Shown: piece by piece, positions 32,207 through 41,472 of the stretch
Layout: the number at the start of each line of letters is the position of its first letter
Position numbering within the stretch: position 1 is the first letter of the stretch
NCBI RefSeq assembly: GCF_003666685.1
Contig: NZ_RCIZ01000002.1
Coordinates: 578,501-642,500, forward strand
Direction: 5' to 3'
DNA: 64,000 bases
From: Mesorhizobium sp. YM1C-6-2
GTDB lineage: Bacteria; Pseudomonadota; Alphaproteobacteria; Rhizobiales; Rhizobiaceae
Program-made: the position numbers and the translations under genes
The notes under the pieces: model-generated
The model's input: the letters and a program-made list of their open reading frames with translations, nothing else
Database searches by the model: none
What the model was told of the DNA's origin: nothing

Positions 32207-34680
32207 TTCTTGAAATCCGTCTGCTTGGAGATGGGATCGGTCGCGTCGAGCGTGACCTTGTTGATGAGCTTGCTGGCGTCGAACCATGGCACGAACACCA
32301 CGCCGCGCGGCATGCGATTGCGCCCCCGGGTCTCGACACGGACCCTTATCTCGCCGCGCCGCGAGGCAACCCTCACTTCCGCACCCTGGTTGATGCCGCG
32401 CCGCCGCGCATCGTCGGCGTTCATGAAGCACACCGCGCCGGGAAACGCCCTGTAGAGCTCCGGCACGCGCATGGTCATGGAGCCGGAGTGCCAATGTTCG
32501 AGCACGCGCCCTGTGACCAGCCAGACGTCATACTCCTCATCAGGGGATTCGGCCGGCGGCTCGTAGGGCACGGCCAGGATCACCGCCTTGCCGTCCGGCC
32601 GCCCGTAGAACTTCACGCCTTCGCCCGGCTTCACATAGGGGTCGTAGCCTTCCCGGTAACGCCAGAGCGTCTCCTTGCCGTCGACGACGGGCCAGCGCAG
32701 TCCGCGCACCTCGTGATAGGTGTCGTAGGGCGCGAGGTCGTGGCCATGGCCGCGGCCGAACTCGGCATATTCCTCGAACAGGCCCTTCTGGAGATAGAAG
32801 CCGAATTGGCGCGATTCCCGGTTCTCGTATTCGGCATCGAGATCCGAGAGCGGGAAGCGGTCGACCTTGCCGTTCCGGTAAAGCACGTCGAACAGCGTCT
32901 TGCCCTTGTAGTTCGGATTGGCCGCCAGGATTTCGGCGGGCCACACCTCGTCAGTCGTGAAGCGCTTCGAGAATTCGACCAGTTGCCAGACGTCGGAGCG
33001 CGCATCGCCCGGCGCGTTCACCAGCTGCCGCCAGGCATGCGTGCGGCGCTCGGCATTGCCGTAGGCGCCCTCCTTCTCGACCCACATCGCCGCCGGCAGG
33101 ATCACGTCGGCCGAAAGGGCCGTCACCGTCGGATAGGCGTCCGACACCACGACGAAGCTGTCCGGGTTCCTGTAGCCCGGATAGGTCTCGTTGCCGGTGT
33201 TGGGCGCGGCCTGGACGTTGTTGTTGACCTGCACCCAGTAGAAGTTGAGCTTGCCGTCCTTCAGCATGCGGTCCTGCTGCACCGCGTGGAAGCCGATCTT
33301 GTCCGGCAGCAGTCCCTGCGGCAGCCGCCAGATTTCCTCAGTGTGTTTCCGGTGCTCGGGGTTGGTCACCGTCATGTCGGCGGGAAGGCGATGGGCGAAG
33401 GTTCCCACTTCGCGGGCGGTGCCGCAAGCAGACGGCTGGCCGGTCAGCGAGAACGGGCTGTTGCCGGGCTCCGAAATCTTACCGGTCAGCAGATGGATGT
33501 TGTAGACCATCTGGTTGGCCCACACGCCGCGGACATGCTGGTTGAAGCCCATGGTCCAGAGCGACATCACCTTGACGTCGGGATTGGCGTAGAGTTCTGC
33601 GAGTTCCTCGAGGAACGAGGGCTCCACGCCGGACAGTTCCGAGACCATCTCGAGCGTGTAGTCCGAGACCATCGCCTTGAATGCTTCGAAGTCGATCGGT
33701 TCGGTCTTGCCGGGATCGGCCGCCCCCTTTGCTGCCGTCTCGACCGGATTGTCGGGCCGCAGCCCGTAGCCGATGTCGGTCTGCCCACGCATGAAGACCG
33801 TATGGTCGCGCACGAAGGCTTCGTTGACCCGGCCGGTCTGGATGATGTGGTTGGCGATGTAGTTCAGGATCGCGAGATCGGTTCCCGGCTTGAAGACGAC
33901 CGGGATGTCGGCCAGATCCATCGAGCGGTGGGTGAAGGTCGACAGCACCGCGCAGCGGACATGCGGATGCCCCAGCCTGCGGTCGGCCACCCGAGTCCAC
34001 AGGACCGGGTGCATCTCCGCCATGTTCGAGCCCCACAGCACGAATGCGTCCGCGTGCTCGAAATCGTCGTAGCAGCCCATCGGCTCGTCCATGCCGAAGG
34101 TGCGCATGAAGGCGTAGGCGGCTGACGCCATGCAATGGCGCGCATTGGGATCGAGATTGTTCGAGCGGAAGCCGCCGCGCATCAGCTTGGTCGCGGCGTA
34201 GCCCTCGAAGATCGTCCACTGGCCGGATCCGAACATGCCGACCGCCTCGGGTCCCTTCTCGCGAAGCACCGCCTTGCACTTCTCCGCCATCAGGTCGAAG
34301 GCTTCGTCCCACGACACCGGCTCGAATTCGCCGTCCTTGTCGTAGACGCCGGCGCGCTTGCGCATCAGCGGCGTGGTCAGGCGGTCCTCGCCGTACATGA
34401 TCTTGGAGAGGAAATAGCCCTTCACGCAGTTCAGGCCGCGGTTGACCTCGGCCTGCATGTCGCCATGGGTGGCGACCACATGGCCGTCCTTGACGCCGAC
34501 CATGACGCCGCAGCCGGTGCCGCAGAAGCGGCATGGCGCCTTCGACCACTTGATTTCGAGCGCCTCGACCCCGCCCGGGACCGGCTGCGCGGCTGCGGGA
34601 AGCGCGATTCCCGCCGACGCAGCGGCGAGCGAGGCCGCATGCGCCTTCAGCAGATCGCGACGGTTGATGGTTGCCGTCAT
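32179..34680 (-). CDS. napA: Periplasmic nitrate reductase catalytic subunit NapA
   Basis: 833-residue molybdopterin enzyme reducing nitrate to nitrite. A Tat signal ([20 protein letters not shown]) leads into the [4Fe-4S] site, [13 protein letters not shown] and later [12 protein letters not shown]. The Mo-ligating Cys is in [11 protein letters not shown]. The C-terminal domain has [17 protein letters not shown]. Length fits NapA (about 830). The start overlaps the napD stop by four bases. Confidence 0.97.
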   Translation of the reverse strand: MTATINRRDLLKAHAASLAAASAGIALPAAAQPVPGGVEALEIKWSKAPCRFCGTGCGVMVGVKDGHVVATHGDMQAEVNRGLNCVKGYFLSKIMYGEDRLTTPLMRKRAGVYDKDGEFEPVSWDEAFDLMAEKCKAVLREKGPEAVGMFGSGQWTIFEGYAATKLMRGGFRSNNLDPNARHCMASAAYAFMRTFGMDEPMGCYDDFEHADAFVLWGSNMAEMHPVLWTRVADRRLGHPHVRCAVLSTFTHRSMDLADIPVVFKPGTDLAILNYIANHIIQTGRVNEAFVRDHTVFMRGQTDIGYGLRPDNPVETAAKGAADPGKTEPIDFEAFKAMVSDYTLEMVSELSGVEPSFLEELAELYANPDVKVMSLWTMGFNQHVRGVWANQMVYNIHLLTGKISEPGNSPFSLTGQPSACGTAREVGTFAHRLPADMTVTNPEHRKHTEEIWRLPQGLLPDKIGFHAVQQDRMLKDGKLNFYWVQVNNNVQAAPNTGNETYPGYRNPDSFVVVSDAYPTVTALSADVILPAAMWVEKEGAYGNAERRTHAWRQLVNAPGDARSDVWQLVEFSKRFTTDEVWPAEILAANPNYKGKTLFDVLYRNGKVDRFPLSDLDAEYENRESRQFGFYLQKGLFEEYAEFGRGHGHDLAPYDTYHEVRGLRWPVVDGKETLWRYREGYDPYVKPGEGVKFYGRPDGKAVILAVPYEPPAESPDEEYDVWLVTGRVLEHWHSGSMTMRVPELYRAFPGAVCFMNADDARRRGINQGAEVRVASRRGEIRVRVETRGRNRMPRGVVFVPWFDASKLINKVTLDATDPISKQTDFKKCAVKVVPV

Positions 34681-34982
34681 GATCCTATCTCCTCGCCTTC
34701 GTCCATGTGCTCGAACACCATGTTGGCGGTGATTACGCCGTCCAGCGTCGAGATGGCGATCAGCGTCTCTCCCAGCATGCCGCTGGTCGGCCCCTCGATC
34801 GTGACGACGAGCCTGCTGCCTTCGCTGGCATGGACTTGCACGCCGGGCATGGCGGCTATGCGCCTGCCGATCTCCTCGCGCCGCGAGGGATGCGTGACGA
34901 CCACCGCGCTCGAAATATGATGTCGTGAGGGGACATCGCCCTTGAAGAACGACCTGCGGCTTATCTTCGGGCTGTCCTGCAT
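34677..34982 (-). CDS. napD: NapD-type chaperone with an unusual N-terminal extension
   Basis: 101-residue cytoplasmic chaperone that binds the NapA Tat signal during cofactor insertion. The NapD core starts [20 protein letters not shown] and continues [16 protein letters not shown] and [19 protein letters not shown]. Before it lies [20 protein letters not shown], including a twin-arginine-like SRRSFFKG but no hydrophobic stretch. Such a start is reminiscent of the NapF N-terminus, and napF itself is absent. The gene overlaps napA by ATGA. Confidence 0.9.
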   Translation of the reverse strand: MQDSPKISRRSFFKGDVPSRHHISSAVVVTHPSRREEIGRRIAAMPGVQVHASEGSRLVVTIEGPTSGMLGETLIAISTLDGVITANMVFEHMDEGEEIGS

Positions 34983-34986
34983 CGCC

Positions 34987-35184
34987 TCACCCTCCAGGCG
35001 GGCCGGGCGGCCCGAACACGATCTGATACATCCAGACGAGGAAGCCATAGCCGCCGACCACGCCGACGGCGACGATCGGCCAGATGCCGAAAGCGAGCAC
35101 GAGAAAGGCCAGCAATTCCGTTCGTCTCGTCTTCGCGCGGGAAGGCCCAGGGTCCGAAATGGCTTGCTGACGATCCTGGGTCAT
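34987..35184 (-). CDS. napE: NapE
   Basis: 65-residue single-span inner-membrane protein. A polar N-terminus (MTQDRQQAISDPGPSRAKTR) precedes RTELLAFLVLAFGIWPIVAV and the typical GGYGFLVWMYQIVFGPPGPP tail. Function is uncertain; NapE is a regular member of alphaproteobacterial nap operons. The start at 35184 is preferred; an in-frame ATG at 35196 adds four residues. It is the first gene of napEDABC. Confidence 0.9.
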   Translation of the reverse strand: MTQDRQQAISDPGPSRAKTRRTELLAFLVLAFGIWPIVAVGVVGGYGFLVWMYQIVFGPPGPPGG

Positions 35185-35216
35185 GATCTTTCTCATGTGC
35201 CTTGGACTGGTCAGTC

Positions 35217-35227
35217 GCTCAGTGAGC
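35217..35227. promoter_or_regulatory. Short dyad upstream of napE
   Basis: GCTCA-G-TGAGC is a perfect 5-1-5 dyad with AGTC/GACT-like flanks, 33 bp upstream of the napE start. It could be an operator. No NnrR- or FNR-type box was found in this promoter region. Confidence 0.35.
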
Positions 35228-35378
35228 GTGACTCTGGGTGAGAGGCTAGCGCCTTGGGCGACTTTTTCAATCCCCTCAATACGCTACTTGACGTTTGTTA
35301 TGCCCGGAGCATAGTCCCGAGACTTGGAGCGGGGCGTTCCAATGCCCGCTTGGAACCCGGAGTGTATGTCTCCGCGCT

Positions 35379-36626
35379 TCATGCCACGGCTCTGCGGCCC
35401 CACAGGATCGGCGCGTATCTGATCGCGAACAGCAGGAAGGCGAGGCTCCACAAGGCGCCGCCGCAGGCGAGTACGTGCCCGTACCAGTCCTGCGCCAGCG
35501 GTGCGGCCACGCGCAGGACGGCTCCCGCCGTGACGGCGATGTAGGCCGCGACCACCACCCGGTCCGCGACGATCTGCCGGCCGGTGTGGCCGAGGCTGGC
35601 GCGGGTCATCACCGCGAGCGTCATCGTGCCGACCGCGCCCGCCGTCAGCGCATGCAATGCAGCGGTCTGGGGCAGCGCGTCGACTAGGGCGGAACTGCCG
35701 AGCAGGACCAGGGCGACGGCCAGCCATGCGTAGCCGACATGGAGGATCAGCAGGATGGGTTCGCTCAGGGTGCGGTGGCCCTGCCAGCGCGCCAGGCGCG
35801 CGGCGAGAAGAATGCCGGCCAAGGCGAGGACGACGCCGGCGACGGGCGATTCCGGCGCGGCAGCCCAGAGCGCCGCGCCGACTGCCGTGGCTGCGAGCGC
35901 TGCCTTGTCGATGTGTCCGAAGCTTGCCGGAAGCCGTGTCTCGCCGGTCTTGACCAGCCAGTTCCGGGTGAAGCTCGGGACGATGCGGCCTCCGATGAGC
36001 GCCAGCAGCATGGCGATCACGCCAAGCGCCAGCCGCGTGCCGAGGCCGTGCGGAAGCAGGTCAAGATTGGCCGCGTGGTCGAGCGCGTTGGCCGCTCCGA
36101 ACAGCGTGATCATGACGGCCACCGGCGCGTTCTTCCAGTTGCGTCCCGCCACGACCTCGCGCCAGACCGACAGGGCGAGCACGGCCGGAAATGCGATGTC
36201 GAGCGCCAGCGCGACTGCCGGGTTGGCAACCGCGGCGCAGGCGATCCGGCCAGCCAGCCAGAGCAAAACCAATCCCGCGAGCGGCCATCCGCTGAGCGGC
36301 AGGCGCCCCGTCCAGTTCGGGATCGCCGTCAGGATGAAGCCGGCCAGGACGGCGCCCAAGTAGCCGAACAGCATCTCGTGGGAGTGCCAGTAAAGGCCGG
36401 GGAAGGGACCGGGCGGCGCGTAGCCCGAGAAATACATCCAGAGCCATGCCGGGATGGCGAGGCCGGCGTAGAGGGCGGCAAGGAAAAAGAAGGGCCTGAA
36501 CCCGTATTGAAGGATCGGCGGCATCGACGAGATGCGTCCCCGGCCGTCGCGCGAGAAGTCGCCTGCCTTGCGCTGCGTGCGCACCACGGACCTGTCGGCT
36601 TGCGGGAGAACGGTTTCGGCGGACAT
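35379..36626 (-). CDS. nnrS: NnrS-family haem-copper membrane protein
   Basis: 415-residue polytopic membrane protein. NnrS features include ILQYGFRPFFFLAALYAGLA near residue 38, HSHEMLFGYLGAVLAGFILT, GGRIVPSFTRNWL and LHALTAGAVGTMTLAVMTRA with conserved His. NnrS contributes to NO tolerance during denitrification. It is the last gene of nirK-nirV-orf-nnrS and overlaps the previous stop (TGATG). It may be soluble-NO protection for a host that reduces nitrite. Confidence 0.94.
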   Translation of the reverse strand: MSAETVLPQADRSVVRTQRKAGDFSRDGRGRISSMPPILQYGFRPFFFLAALYAGLAIPAWLWMYFSGYAPPGPFPGLYWHSHEMLFGYLGAVLAGFILTAIPNWTGRLPLSGWPLAGLVLLWLAGRIACAAVANPAVALALDIAFPAVLALSVWREVVAGRNWKNAPVAVMITLFGAANALDHAANLDLLPHGLGTRLALGVIAMLLALIGGRIVPSFTRNWLVKTGETRLPASFGHIDKAALAATAVGAALWAAAPESPVAGVVLALAGILLAARLARWQGHRTLSEPILLILHVGYAWLAVALVLLGSSALVDALPQTAALHALTAGAVGTMTLAVMTRASLGHTGRQIVADRVVVAAYIAVTAGAVLRVAAPLAQDWYGHVLACGGALWSLAFLLFAIRYAPILWGRRAVA

Positions 36627-37012
36627 CAGTTGTTTCCTTCCCCTGCGGCCTGCCTTGCGGCCTTCGCCCCAAGTGCCGCGAATTCTGTGACGTCCTCGAA
36701 GAGGTCGGCGATTTCGCCGAACACCGACAGATCCGGCTCGTCCGGCGTGAGTTCGTCCAGTTCGCCAAGCAGCGCCAGCACGACCACGATGGCGTCGCGC
36801 ATCTTGCGGGCGTCTGCGAGACCGTCCGCGCGGCGCATCAGGTTTTCTTCGGCGCTCGCCCGGTCAAGCAGGTCGTCGGCCACGTCCCGGCATCCGCAGT
36901 CGAGAGGCGCCTCGGCCAGGCGTCGGCGTAGCCGCTCGACGACCGTCTCCCGCCCTGCGGGGAGGACGGGAGAAATCGGCGGTGGAACCATGGCGGATGT
37001 CTTCGTTCTCAT
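36626..37012 (-). CDS. Hypothetical protein between nirV and nnrS
   Basis: 128-residue soluble protein not recognised. The middle has LDCGCRDVADDLLDRASAEE, a possible CxC metal or disulfide site, and the C-terminal half is acidic and helical (PDEPDLSVFGEIADLFEDVT). No signal or membrane segment. A clean GGGAGG precedes ATG 37012, and its stop overlaps nnrS. Placement in the nir operon suggests a role in nitrite reductase or NO handling (inference). Confidence 0.7.
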   Translation of the reverse strand: MRTKTSAMVPPPISPVLPAGRETVVERLRRRLAEAPLDCGCRDVADDLLDRASAEENLMRRADGLADARKMRDAIVVVLALLGELDELTPDEPDLSVFGEIADLFEDVTEFAALGAKAARQAAGEGNN

Positions 37013-37026
37013 GATGGCCTCCCAGG

Positions 37027-37911
37027 TCAGCTATACCGGAACATGTCGATCACGCTCCGGAGCCGCGCCTTCAGCGCGGCGATTGCGGGAAGGCCTCCGT
37101 CGTCACGGACCAGGCGGAAGCCGAGGTTTTCCGGCGGTGTCCCGACGGCGCATCCGCCGCTTTTTCCGTCGCGCACGAAATTGGACATGTACGCCCGGTG
37201 CCTCCCCTCGAGCACATGCACCCCGCAATTCTCGACAGCGCTCTCGACACCGCCTTCGGCGGTCAGTGTGACGCGGCTGTAGCAGGTTGAGGTCCACTCC
37301 CAGACATTGCCGCCGAAATCCTCGACGCCGAAGCTGTTGGGGCCATAGTGCCCGCGTGGCTTAGGCTCGGGGTCGGCCGGGCGCTTGGCGGCGGCTTCCT
37401 CGCGGTACCGCCTTATCCAGCGCACGGCCGGGTTGCCCGGATCGTCCGCGCCGGCGGCGAAGGATTCGCCGCCGAACCGCTCGCCGGCGGCCGCAGCCGC
37501 CTCAAGTGCGGTCGGAAGCCGCCACTTTCCGTCGGTGACCTCGGAATACCACCTTGCGTAGGCCTGCGCGTCCGTCCAGTTCACCCCGGTGACCGGGACA
37601 TCGCCGTGCGTCGCCCGCGCGTCTGCTGCGGCGCATGCGCCCGCCGCCGCGCAGCGTTGATAGTCGGCGAGGCTGACCTGATGTTTGGTGATGCGAAAGG
37701 CCGCGACGTCCTCGCGGGTTGTGGGTGCGGCGGCTGGTCTGCCGTCGGCGAGGAATTCACCCGGCAGCGGGAAGTCGAGCACCTGTTCGGCGATCGTCAC
37801 CGTTTCCGCTGCCGGAACCGGCGGTTCGCTCGGCGCCTGCAGCCCGAGGGCCAGCGCCGGCGCGACAAGGGCGGCGGACGTGAAAGAGGCTTCCAGCAGG
37901 GTGATCGCCAT
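37027..37911 (-). CDS. nirV: NirV (formylglycine-generating-enzyme-like protein)
   Basis: 294-residue secreted protein of the FGE-sulfatase domain family. An N-terminal signal-like segment (MAITLLEASFTSAALVAPAL) is followed by TKHQVSLADYQRCAAAGACA, VTGVNWTDAQAYARWYSEVT, KWRLPTALEAAAAAGER, DFGGNVWEWTSTCY and ENLGFRLVRDD. NirV always neighbours copper nitrite reductase but its biochemical role is unproven. ATG 37911 is chosen because it starts the signal peptide. It lies 59 bp after nirK, across a strong hairpin. Confidence 0.9.
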   Translation of the reverse strand: MAITLLEASFTSAALVAPALALGLQAPSEPPVPAAETVTIAEQVLDFPLPGEFLADGRPAAAPTTREDVAAFRITKHQVSLADYQRCAAAGACAAADARATHGDVPVTGVNWTDAQAYARWYSEVTDGKWRLPTALEAAAAAGERFGGESFAAGADDPGNPAVRWIRRYREEAAAKRPADPEPKPRGHYGPNSFGVEDFGGNVWEWTSTCYSRVTLTAEGGVESAVENCGVHVLEGRHRAYMSNFVRDGKSGGCAVGTPPENLGFRLVRDDGGLPAIAALKARLRSVIDMFRYS

Positions 37912-37930
37912 GGGAACGCTCCAGAGAAAC

Positions 37931-37960
37931 GCGGCCCGGATCTCCCAAGGTCCGGGCCGC
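37931..37960 (-). terminator. Hairpin between nirK and nirV
   Basis: GCGGCCCGGA and TCCGGGCCGC form a perfect 10-bp stem with a 10-base loop, 10 bp after the nirK stop. There is no T-run. It probably attenuates read-through into nirV or stabilises nirK mRNA, giving more NirK than NirV. Confidence 0.75.
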
Positions 37961-37970
37961 GACCTGATCG

Positions 37971-39074
37971 TCAGTTGGTCGGGATCGGGCCGGGCGCCTC
38001 GACCTGCTTCATCAGGTCGTCGCGCCACTCGCCCTCGACCACGAAGTGGGCCGTCGCTCCGAGCTCCACCGCTTCGATCAGGTTATGGTTGACGTAGGCG
38101 TAGACGCCCGGCTGGAGGAAGGTGTAGAGCGCCGCCCCGGCCGATCCGCCGCGGATGAACCAGGTCTCAAGGTCCTTGGCGGGCGGGTTGGCGAACTTGC
38201 CTTCTTCCCACACATAGTCGCCGTGACCGCCGATTATGTGTGGCCGGGTGTCCCGGTTGGCCTGCGAATGGACGATGAGCACCATCTCGCCGACTTTCGC
38301 CTTCATGGCGTTGTCGCCCGTCAGCGCGCCCTTCGCACCGTTGAAGACCACGTGGGTCGGCACCAGGCCCTTCATCACCTCGAGCGTGTCGGCATAGCTG
38401 TCGCCGTGGCTCTCGTAGGTCTTGAAGTTGCCGTCCTCGTCGCGCGGAATGTAGAACTCGTTCTCGCCGATGTAGAACACCTTGTCGTAGGTGAGCGGTT
38501 CGCCCTTCTCGTTCTTCAGTCCGTCGCGCGGCAGGACCATGATGGTGCCGGCCATGCCCGAGACGACGTGCCAGGGGATCATCGGGCCTTCGGGCGCGCA
38601 GTGATAGACGAAGGTTCCGCTGCGGGTCGCCTTGAAGCGCAGCTTCACCTGCTCGCCGGGGTTGACGAGCGTCAGCGCGCCGCCGCCCAACGCGCCGGTG
38701 GCGGCGTGGAAGTCGATGTTGTGGGGCATCGAGTTGCTGCCCGGGTTGACCAGCGTCAGCTCGACATAGTCGCCTTCATGGACCACCATCATCGGGCCGG
38801 GTATCGAGCCGTTGAAGGTCATGCCCTGCAGGACGGTGCCGTCGTCGTCGATGACGACGGGCTTCTCCTCGATCGCCATGGTGAACTCGATGACCTTGGG
38901 TCCGCCCTTCGCCACCTGATCGTGCGCATGCACGAAGGGCGGGGCGACAAGCTTGACCCGCTCGCGCGGCAGCGCGGCGATCTGGTCCTCGGTTGCGAAA
39001 GCGGCCATCGGGGGCATCGCGGCCAGCATAGCGGTGGCCGCCGCTCCGATCATTGCCTGGCGACGCGTGAACAT
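37971..39074 (-). CDS. nirK: Copper-containing nitrite reductase NirK
   Basis: 367-residue periplasmic enzyme reducing nitrite to NO. An N-terminal Tat-type signal ([20 protein letters not shown]) precedes two cupredoxin domains. Type 1 copper ligands are in [21 protein letters not shown] (Cys, His, Met); type 2 His are in [13 protein letters not shown] and [14 protein letters not shown] chose ATG 39074 over longer frames since it gives the signal peptide. An NnrR-like box lies 68 bp upstream. It is the first gene of the nir operon and would accept electrons from pseudoazurin. Confidence 0.97.
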   Translation of the reverse strand: MFTRRQAMIGAAATAMLAAMPPMAAFATEDQIAALPRERVKLVAPPFVHAHDQVAKGGPKVIEFTMAIEEKPVVIDDDGTVLQGMTFNGSIPGPMMVVHEGDYVELTLVNPGSNSMPHNIDFHAATGALGGGALTLVNPGEQVKLRFKATRSGTFVYHCAPEGPMIPWHVVSGMAGTIMVLPRDGLKNEKGEPLTYDKVFYIGENEFYIPRDEDGNFKTYESHGDSYADTLEVMKGLVPTHVVFNGAKGALTGDNAMKAKVGEMVLIVHSQANRDTRPHIIGGHGDYVWEEGKFANPPAKDLETWFIRGGSAGAALYTFLQPGVYAYVNHNLIEAVELGATAHFVVEGEWRDDLMKQVEAPGPIPTN

Positions 39075-39141
39075 CTTGGTTCTCCTTGTGATCCAATCCG
39101 TTGTCGATGGGGAGAACCATATCCATCGTGCGGACAGCCTC

Positions 39142-39157
39142 TTTGTGCTGCGACAAA
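39142..39157. promoter_or_regulatory. NnrR/Dnr-like box upstream of nirK
   Basis: TTTGTGCTGCGACAAA: arms TTTGTG and GACAAA with a 4-bp centre, matching TTTGCG-N4-CGCAAA with one change per arm. It lies 68 bp upstream of the nirK ATG, a suitable activator distance. It supports regulation by the regulator encoded at 29326. Confidence 0.6.
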
Positions 39158-39337
39158 CACCAGACACGAGGCGGGATTTTTGGAAGTTGCGGCGGTCCGG
39201 AACACTTGGGAACGGGGAACTCCGGTCCGCGTGAGTACCTCGGCGTCCCGGTACGAAACCGGGCCTTGAACGGGATCAGCTTGACGCTGCGGCCGTGCTA
39301 CCCGCCTGCGCCACCGCCGGACGGCAGGATGCCGGCG

Positions 39338-40408
39338 TTAAAGGCCGAGGAATGCGGGGTCGCAGGGGATGGTTACGGCCCGGCCCGACGTCGGCGTGAC
39401 ATCGATGCCGTGACCGGCCTGCGCCAGCGATGCGATCTTTCCGGCCTCGTCCCAGGGCACGCAGCCGATGATGTGGCGCACCTCGGTCGTGCCGCCGGGG
39501 TCGAGCGTCAGACCGGTCGGCACGCCTGCCGCTGACGGCGGCAGCTCGTTGAGTTCCCGCAACCCCTCCTCGACGCCGAGGCAGTTGACGTGCCTGCCGT
39601 TCCAGGGCGCGTAGTCGCGCCCGCCGTTCGAGAACCAGAGCATCGTGACCGGAAGCCGGGCCGGGTTGCGCAGGCTGATGAAAAGGTCGCCTTCCTTTTC
39701 GCGCGCCACCGTCGACCAGCCGAGCCTGCTCCCCTCCGCTTCGACGCCGACCGCGAAATCCTCATGCCGGGAAGCGAAGGGGTAGCGGGTGATGTCAGCC
39801 TCGCCGCCGGCGGCGAGCGGGAACTGCGCGGGATCGGCGACCTTGGCGGGGCAGGCGAGCAGCGAGCGTCCGCGCGCCGGATCGGATTCCAGAGGCGCGG
39901 CCGGCGTCTCCCACCAGCGTTTTTGCGAAAAACTCAACTGGCCGCCATTGGGCAGCGAGACCATGGCATGGTTGGCGACCGACATGTTCTCGGCCCGCCC
40001 TCCGGTGAAGATGTGGCGCTGGTAGAGGAAGGGGTGGCCGTCGACCAGCCGCAGCTCCTTGACCAGGTCCGCGCCCATCGCCTTGCGGTCGAGCCGAAAG
40101 CGGGCGACCGTCTCTCCCCCTGAGCGCTCTGTCCCGACATGCGTCCAGCTCGTGTTCGCCGGCCAGCCATGGCCCGGCGCGCCGTCGGCCGACGCGTCGC
40201 CGAACGGGGCGCAGAAGAAATCGCCCGCAAGTCCGCCGAGATGGGGGCCCGCGCCGTCGGGGAGGGCGATATCCTGCCCGACCCATGGCGCCTTGTGCAG
40301 CATGGAGATTTCGCGTCCGCCGCGCTCGACGACGAGTTCGGAGATCATTCCGAAAAGAAGCTCAACGCGCGCCCTGATGCCGTCTGCTTCGATCTCGACA
40401 TGTGCCAT
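39338..40408 (-). CDS. Galactose mutarotase-like protein (aldose-epimerase superfamily)
   Basis: 356-residue soluble protein of the galactose mutarotase-like fold (DUF4432/aldose 1-epimerase type). Recognisable stretches are GGREISMLHKAPWVGQD, APFGDASADGAPGHGWPANT and KELRLVDGHPFLYQRHIFTG, with a GHG/NHAM His distribution near residues 80-145. No signal peptide. It probably interconverts anomers of a sugar or sugar acid. Its neighbours are nirK and pcm, which give no pathway context, so the substrate is unknown. Confidence 0.75.
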   Translation of the reverse strand: MAHVEIEADGIRARVELLFGMISELVVERGGREISMLHKAPWVGQDIALPDGAGPHLGGLAGDFFCAPFGDASADGAPGHGWPANTSWTHVGTERSGGETVARFRLDRKAMGADLVKELRLVDGHPFLYQRHIFTGGRAENMSVANHAMVSLPNGGQLSFSQKRWWETPAAPLESDPARGRSLLACPAKVADPAQFPLAAGGEADITRYPFASRHEDFAVGVEAEGSRLGWSTVAREKEGDLFISLRNPARLPVTMLWFSNGGRDYAPWNGRHVNCLGVEEGLRELNELPPSAAGVPTGLTLDPGGTTEVRHIIGCVPWDEAGKIASLAQAGHGIDVTPTSGRAVTIPCDPAFLGL

Positions 40409-40460
40409 CGGCGAGCCTTCTCCGGTTGCGATTCACTCTGGGAAGTTGCCGATGCTTAGA

Positions 40461-40497
40461 GGATCGGACCGAAAATGCGAAGCGTTTCGGATGATCC
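40461..40497 (-). terminator. Hairpin between pcm and the mutarotase-like gene
   Basis: GGATC at 40461 pairs with GATCC at 40493, enclosing CCGAAA (40469-40474) and TTTCGG (40485-40490), a strong composite stem. It lies about 70 bp after the pcm stop (minus strand). A T-run is not evident. Confidence 0.5.
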
Positions 40498-40565
40498 GGC
40501 GCAATCACAGGCCGGCTGCCCGACAAGCGCCGACCGCAGCCGCTGCGCCGGGTGTGCGCCCCAAC

Positions 40566-41222
40566 TCAGGGATTGTCCTGCCATCCATGCTCGCCGATCA
40601 GCGGCACGAACATGACGCCGCCAAAATCCTCTTCCTCGAATTTGTTCGCTGCCGTCCGGGTGATACGGATGAGCCGCTGCGAGCCGCGTTCGCGGCCGAC
40701 CGGCATCACCAGCCGTCCGCCGATCTCCAGTTGCTCCTGGAGGACCCGCGGCGCCGAGGGACCGCCGGCCGCCACGAGAATGGCGTCGAACGGCGCTTTC
40801 TCCGGCCAGCCCTTGGAGCCGTCGCCGACCTTGACGTCGACGTTTGCATAACCGGCAGCGCCAAGGCGTTGTTGGGCCTTCTCGGCAAGCGGCAGGTGCC
40901 GTTCGATAGTAACCACCTCCGCGGCGAGTTCGGCCAGTACCGCCGCCGCATAGCCCGAGCCCGTGCCAACCTCCAGGACGCGGTCGGTCGCCGCTATCGC
41001 AGCGGCTTCCGCCATCATGGCAACCACGAGAGGCTGGGAAATCGTTTGTCCGCAGCCGATAGGCAACGGGCTGTCTTCATAGGCGAACTCCTCGAATCCC
41101 TCGTCGACGAAGGCTTCGCGGGGTACCTTGCGCAACGCTGCCAGCACGCGCTCGTCATGCACCCCGCGCCGCGCGATCTGCACCTCAACCATCCGATGCC
41201 TGGCATGCTCGAAATCAAGCAT
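40566..41222 (-). CDS. pcm: Protein-L-isoaspartate O-methyltransferase
   Basis: 218-residue SAM-dependent methyltransferase repairing isoaspartyl residues. Key features are the EDSPLPIGCGQTISQPLVVA active-site stretch, the SAM loop VLEVGTGSGYAAAVLAELA, VVTIERHLPLAEKAQQRL and DAILVAAGGPSAP. Length and order fit Pcm. I take ATG 41222 (MLDFEHARHRMVEVQI), which gives the usual N-terminus, rather than the longer frame. Confidence 0.93.
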   Translation of the reverse strand: MLDFEHARHRMVEVQIARRGVHDERVLAALRKVPREAFVDEGFEEFAYEDSPLPIGCGQTISQPLVVAMMAEAAAIAATDRVLEVGTGSGYAAAVLAELAAEVVTIERHLPLAEKAQQRLGAAGYANVDVKVGDGSKGWPEKAPFDAILVAAGGPSAPRVLQEQLEIGGRLVMPVGRERGSQRLIRITRTAANKFEEEDFGGVMFVPLIGEHGWQDNP

Positions 41223-41370
41223 GGCACTTCGAGCCTCTTCCCTGGAGACGTTGCTAACGACCGTCGCGCCGGTTGTGATGCTCACCCTCCAGCTTCTCGC
41301 CACGGATCATCTGCCTGTCGGCTGCATCCGTAAACTGCACACCTGGTCTTCGCTGATCCATCAAACAGCC

Positions 41371-41392
41371 GCCGGAACCGATGGGTTCCGGC
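41371..41392 (-). terminator. Hairpin downstream of the second fused dihydroxyacetone kinase
   Basis: GCCGGAACC and GGTTCCGGC form a perfect 9-bp stem with a 4-base loop, about 80 bp past the kinase stop on the minus strand. No T-run follows. It is probably the end of that transcript. Confidence 0.6.
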
Positions 41393-41472
41393 CCACGGTG
41401 ATAGAACCGCCGGGCCCGTACAGGGCCCAGCCGTCGTTTCGATCCATGCAGCACCGCGCCGCCGGTGCAGGC

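Noticed and set aside
40409-41472. Small frames around pcm, e.g. 41254-41454
   Set aside because: Not preceded by a ribosome-binding site, overlapping a hairpin, and lacking protein-like composition.
41304-41472. Second GGGCCC-type hairpin at 41411-41427
   Set aside because: GGGCCC is self-complementary and common in GC-rich DNA; only the 41371-41392 hairpin is specific enough to report.
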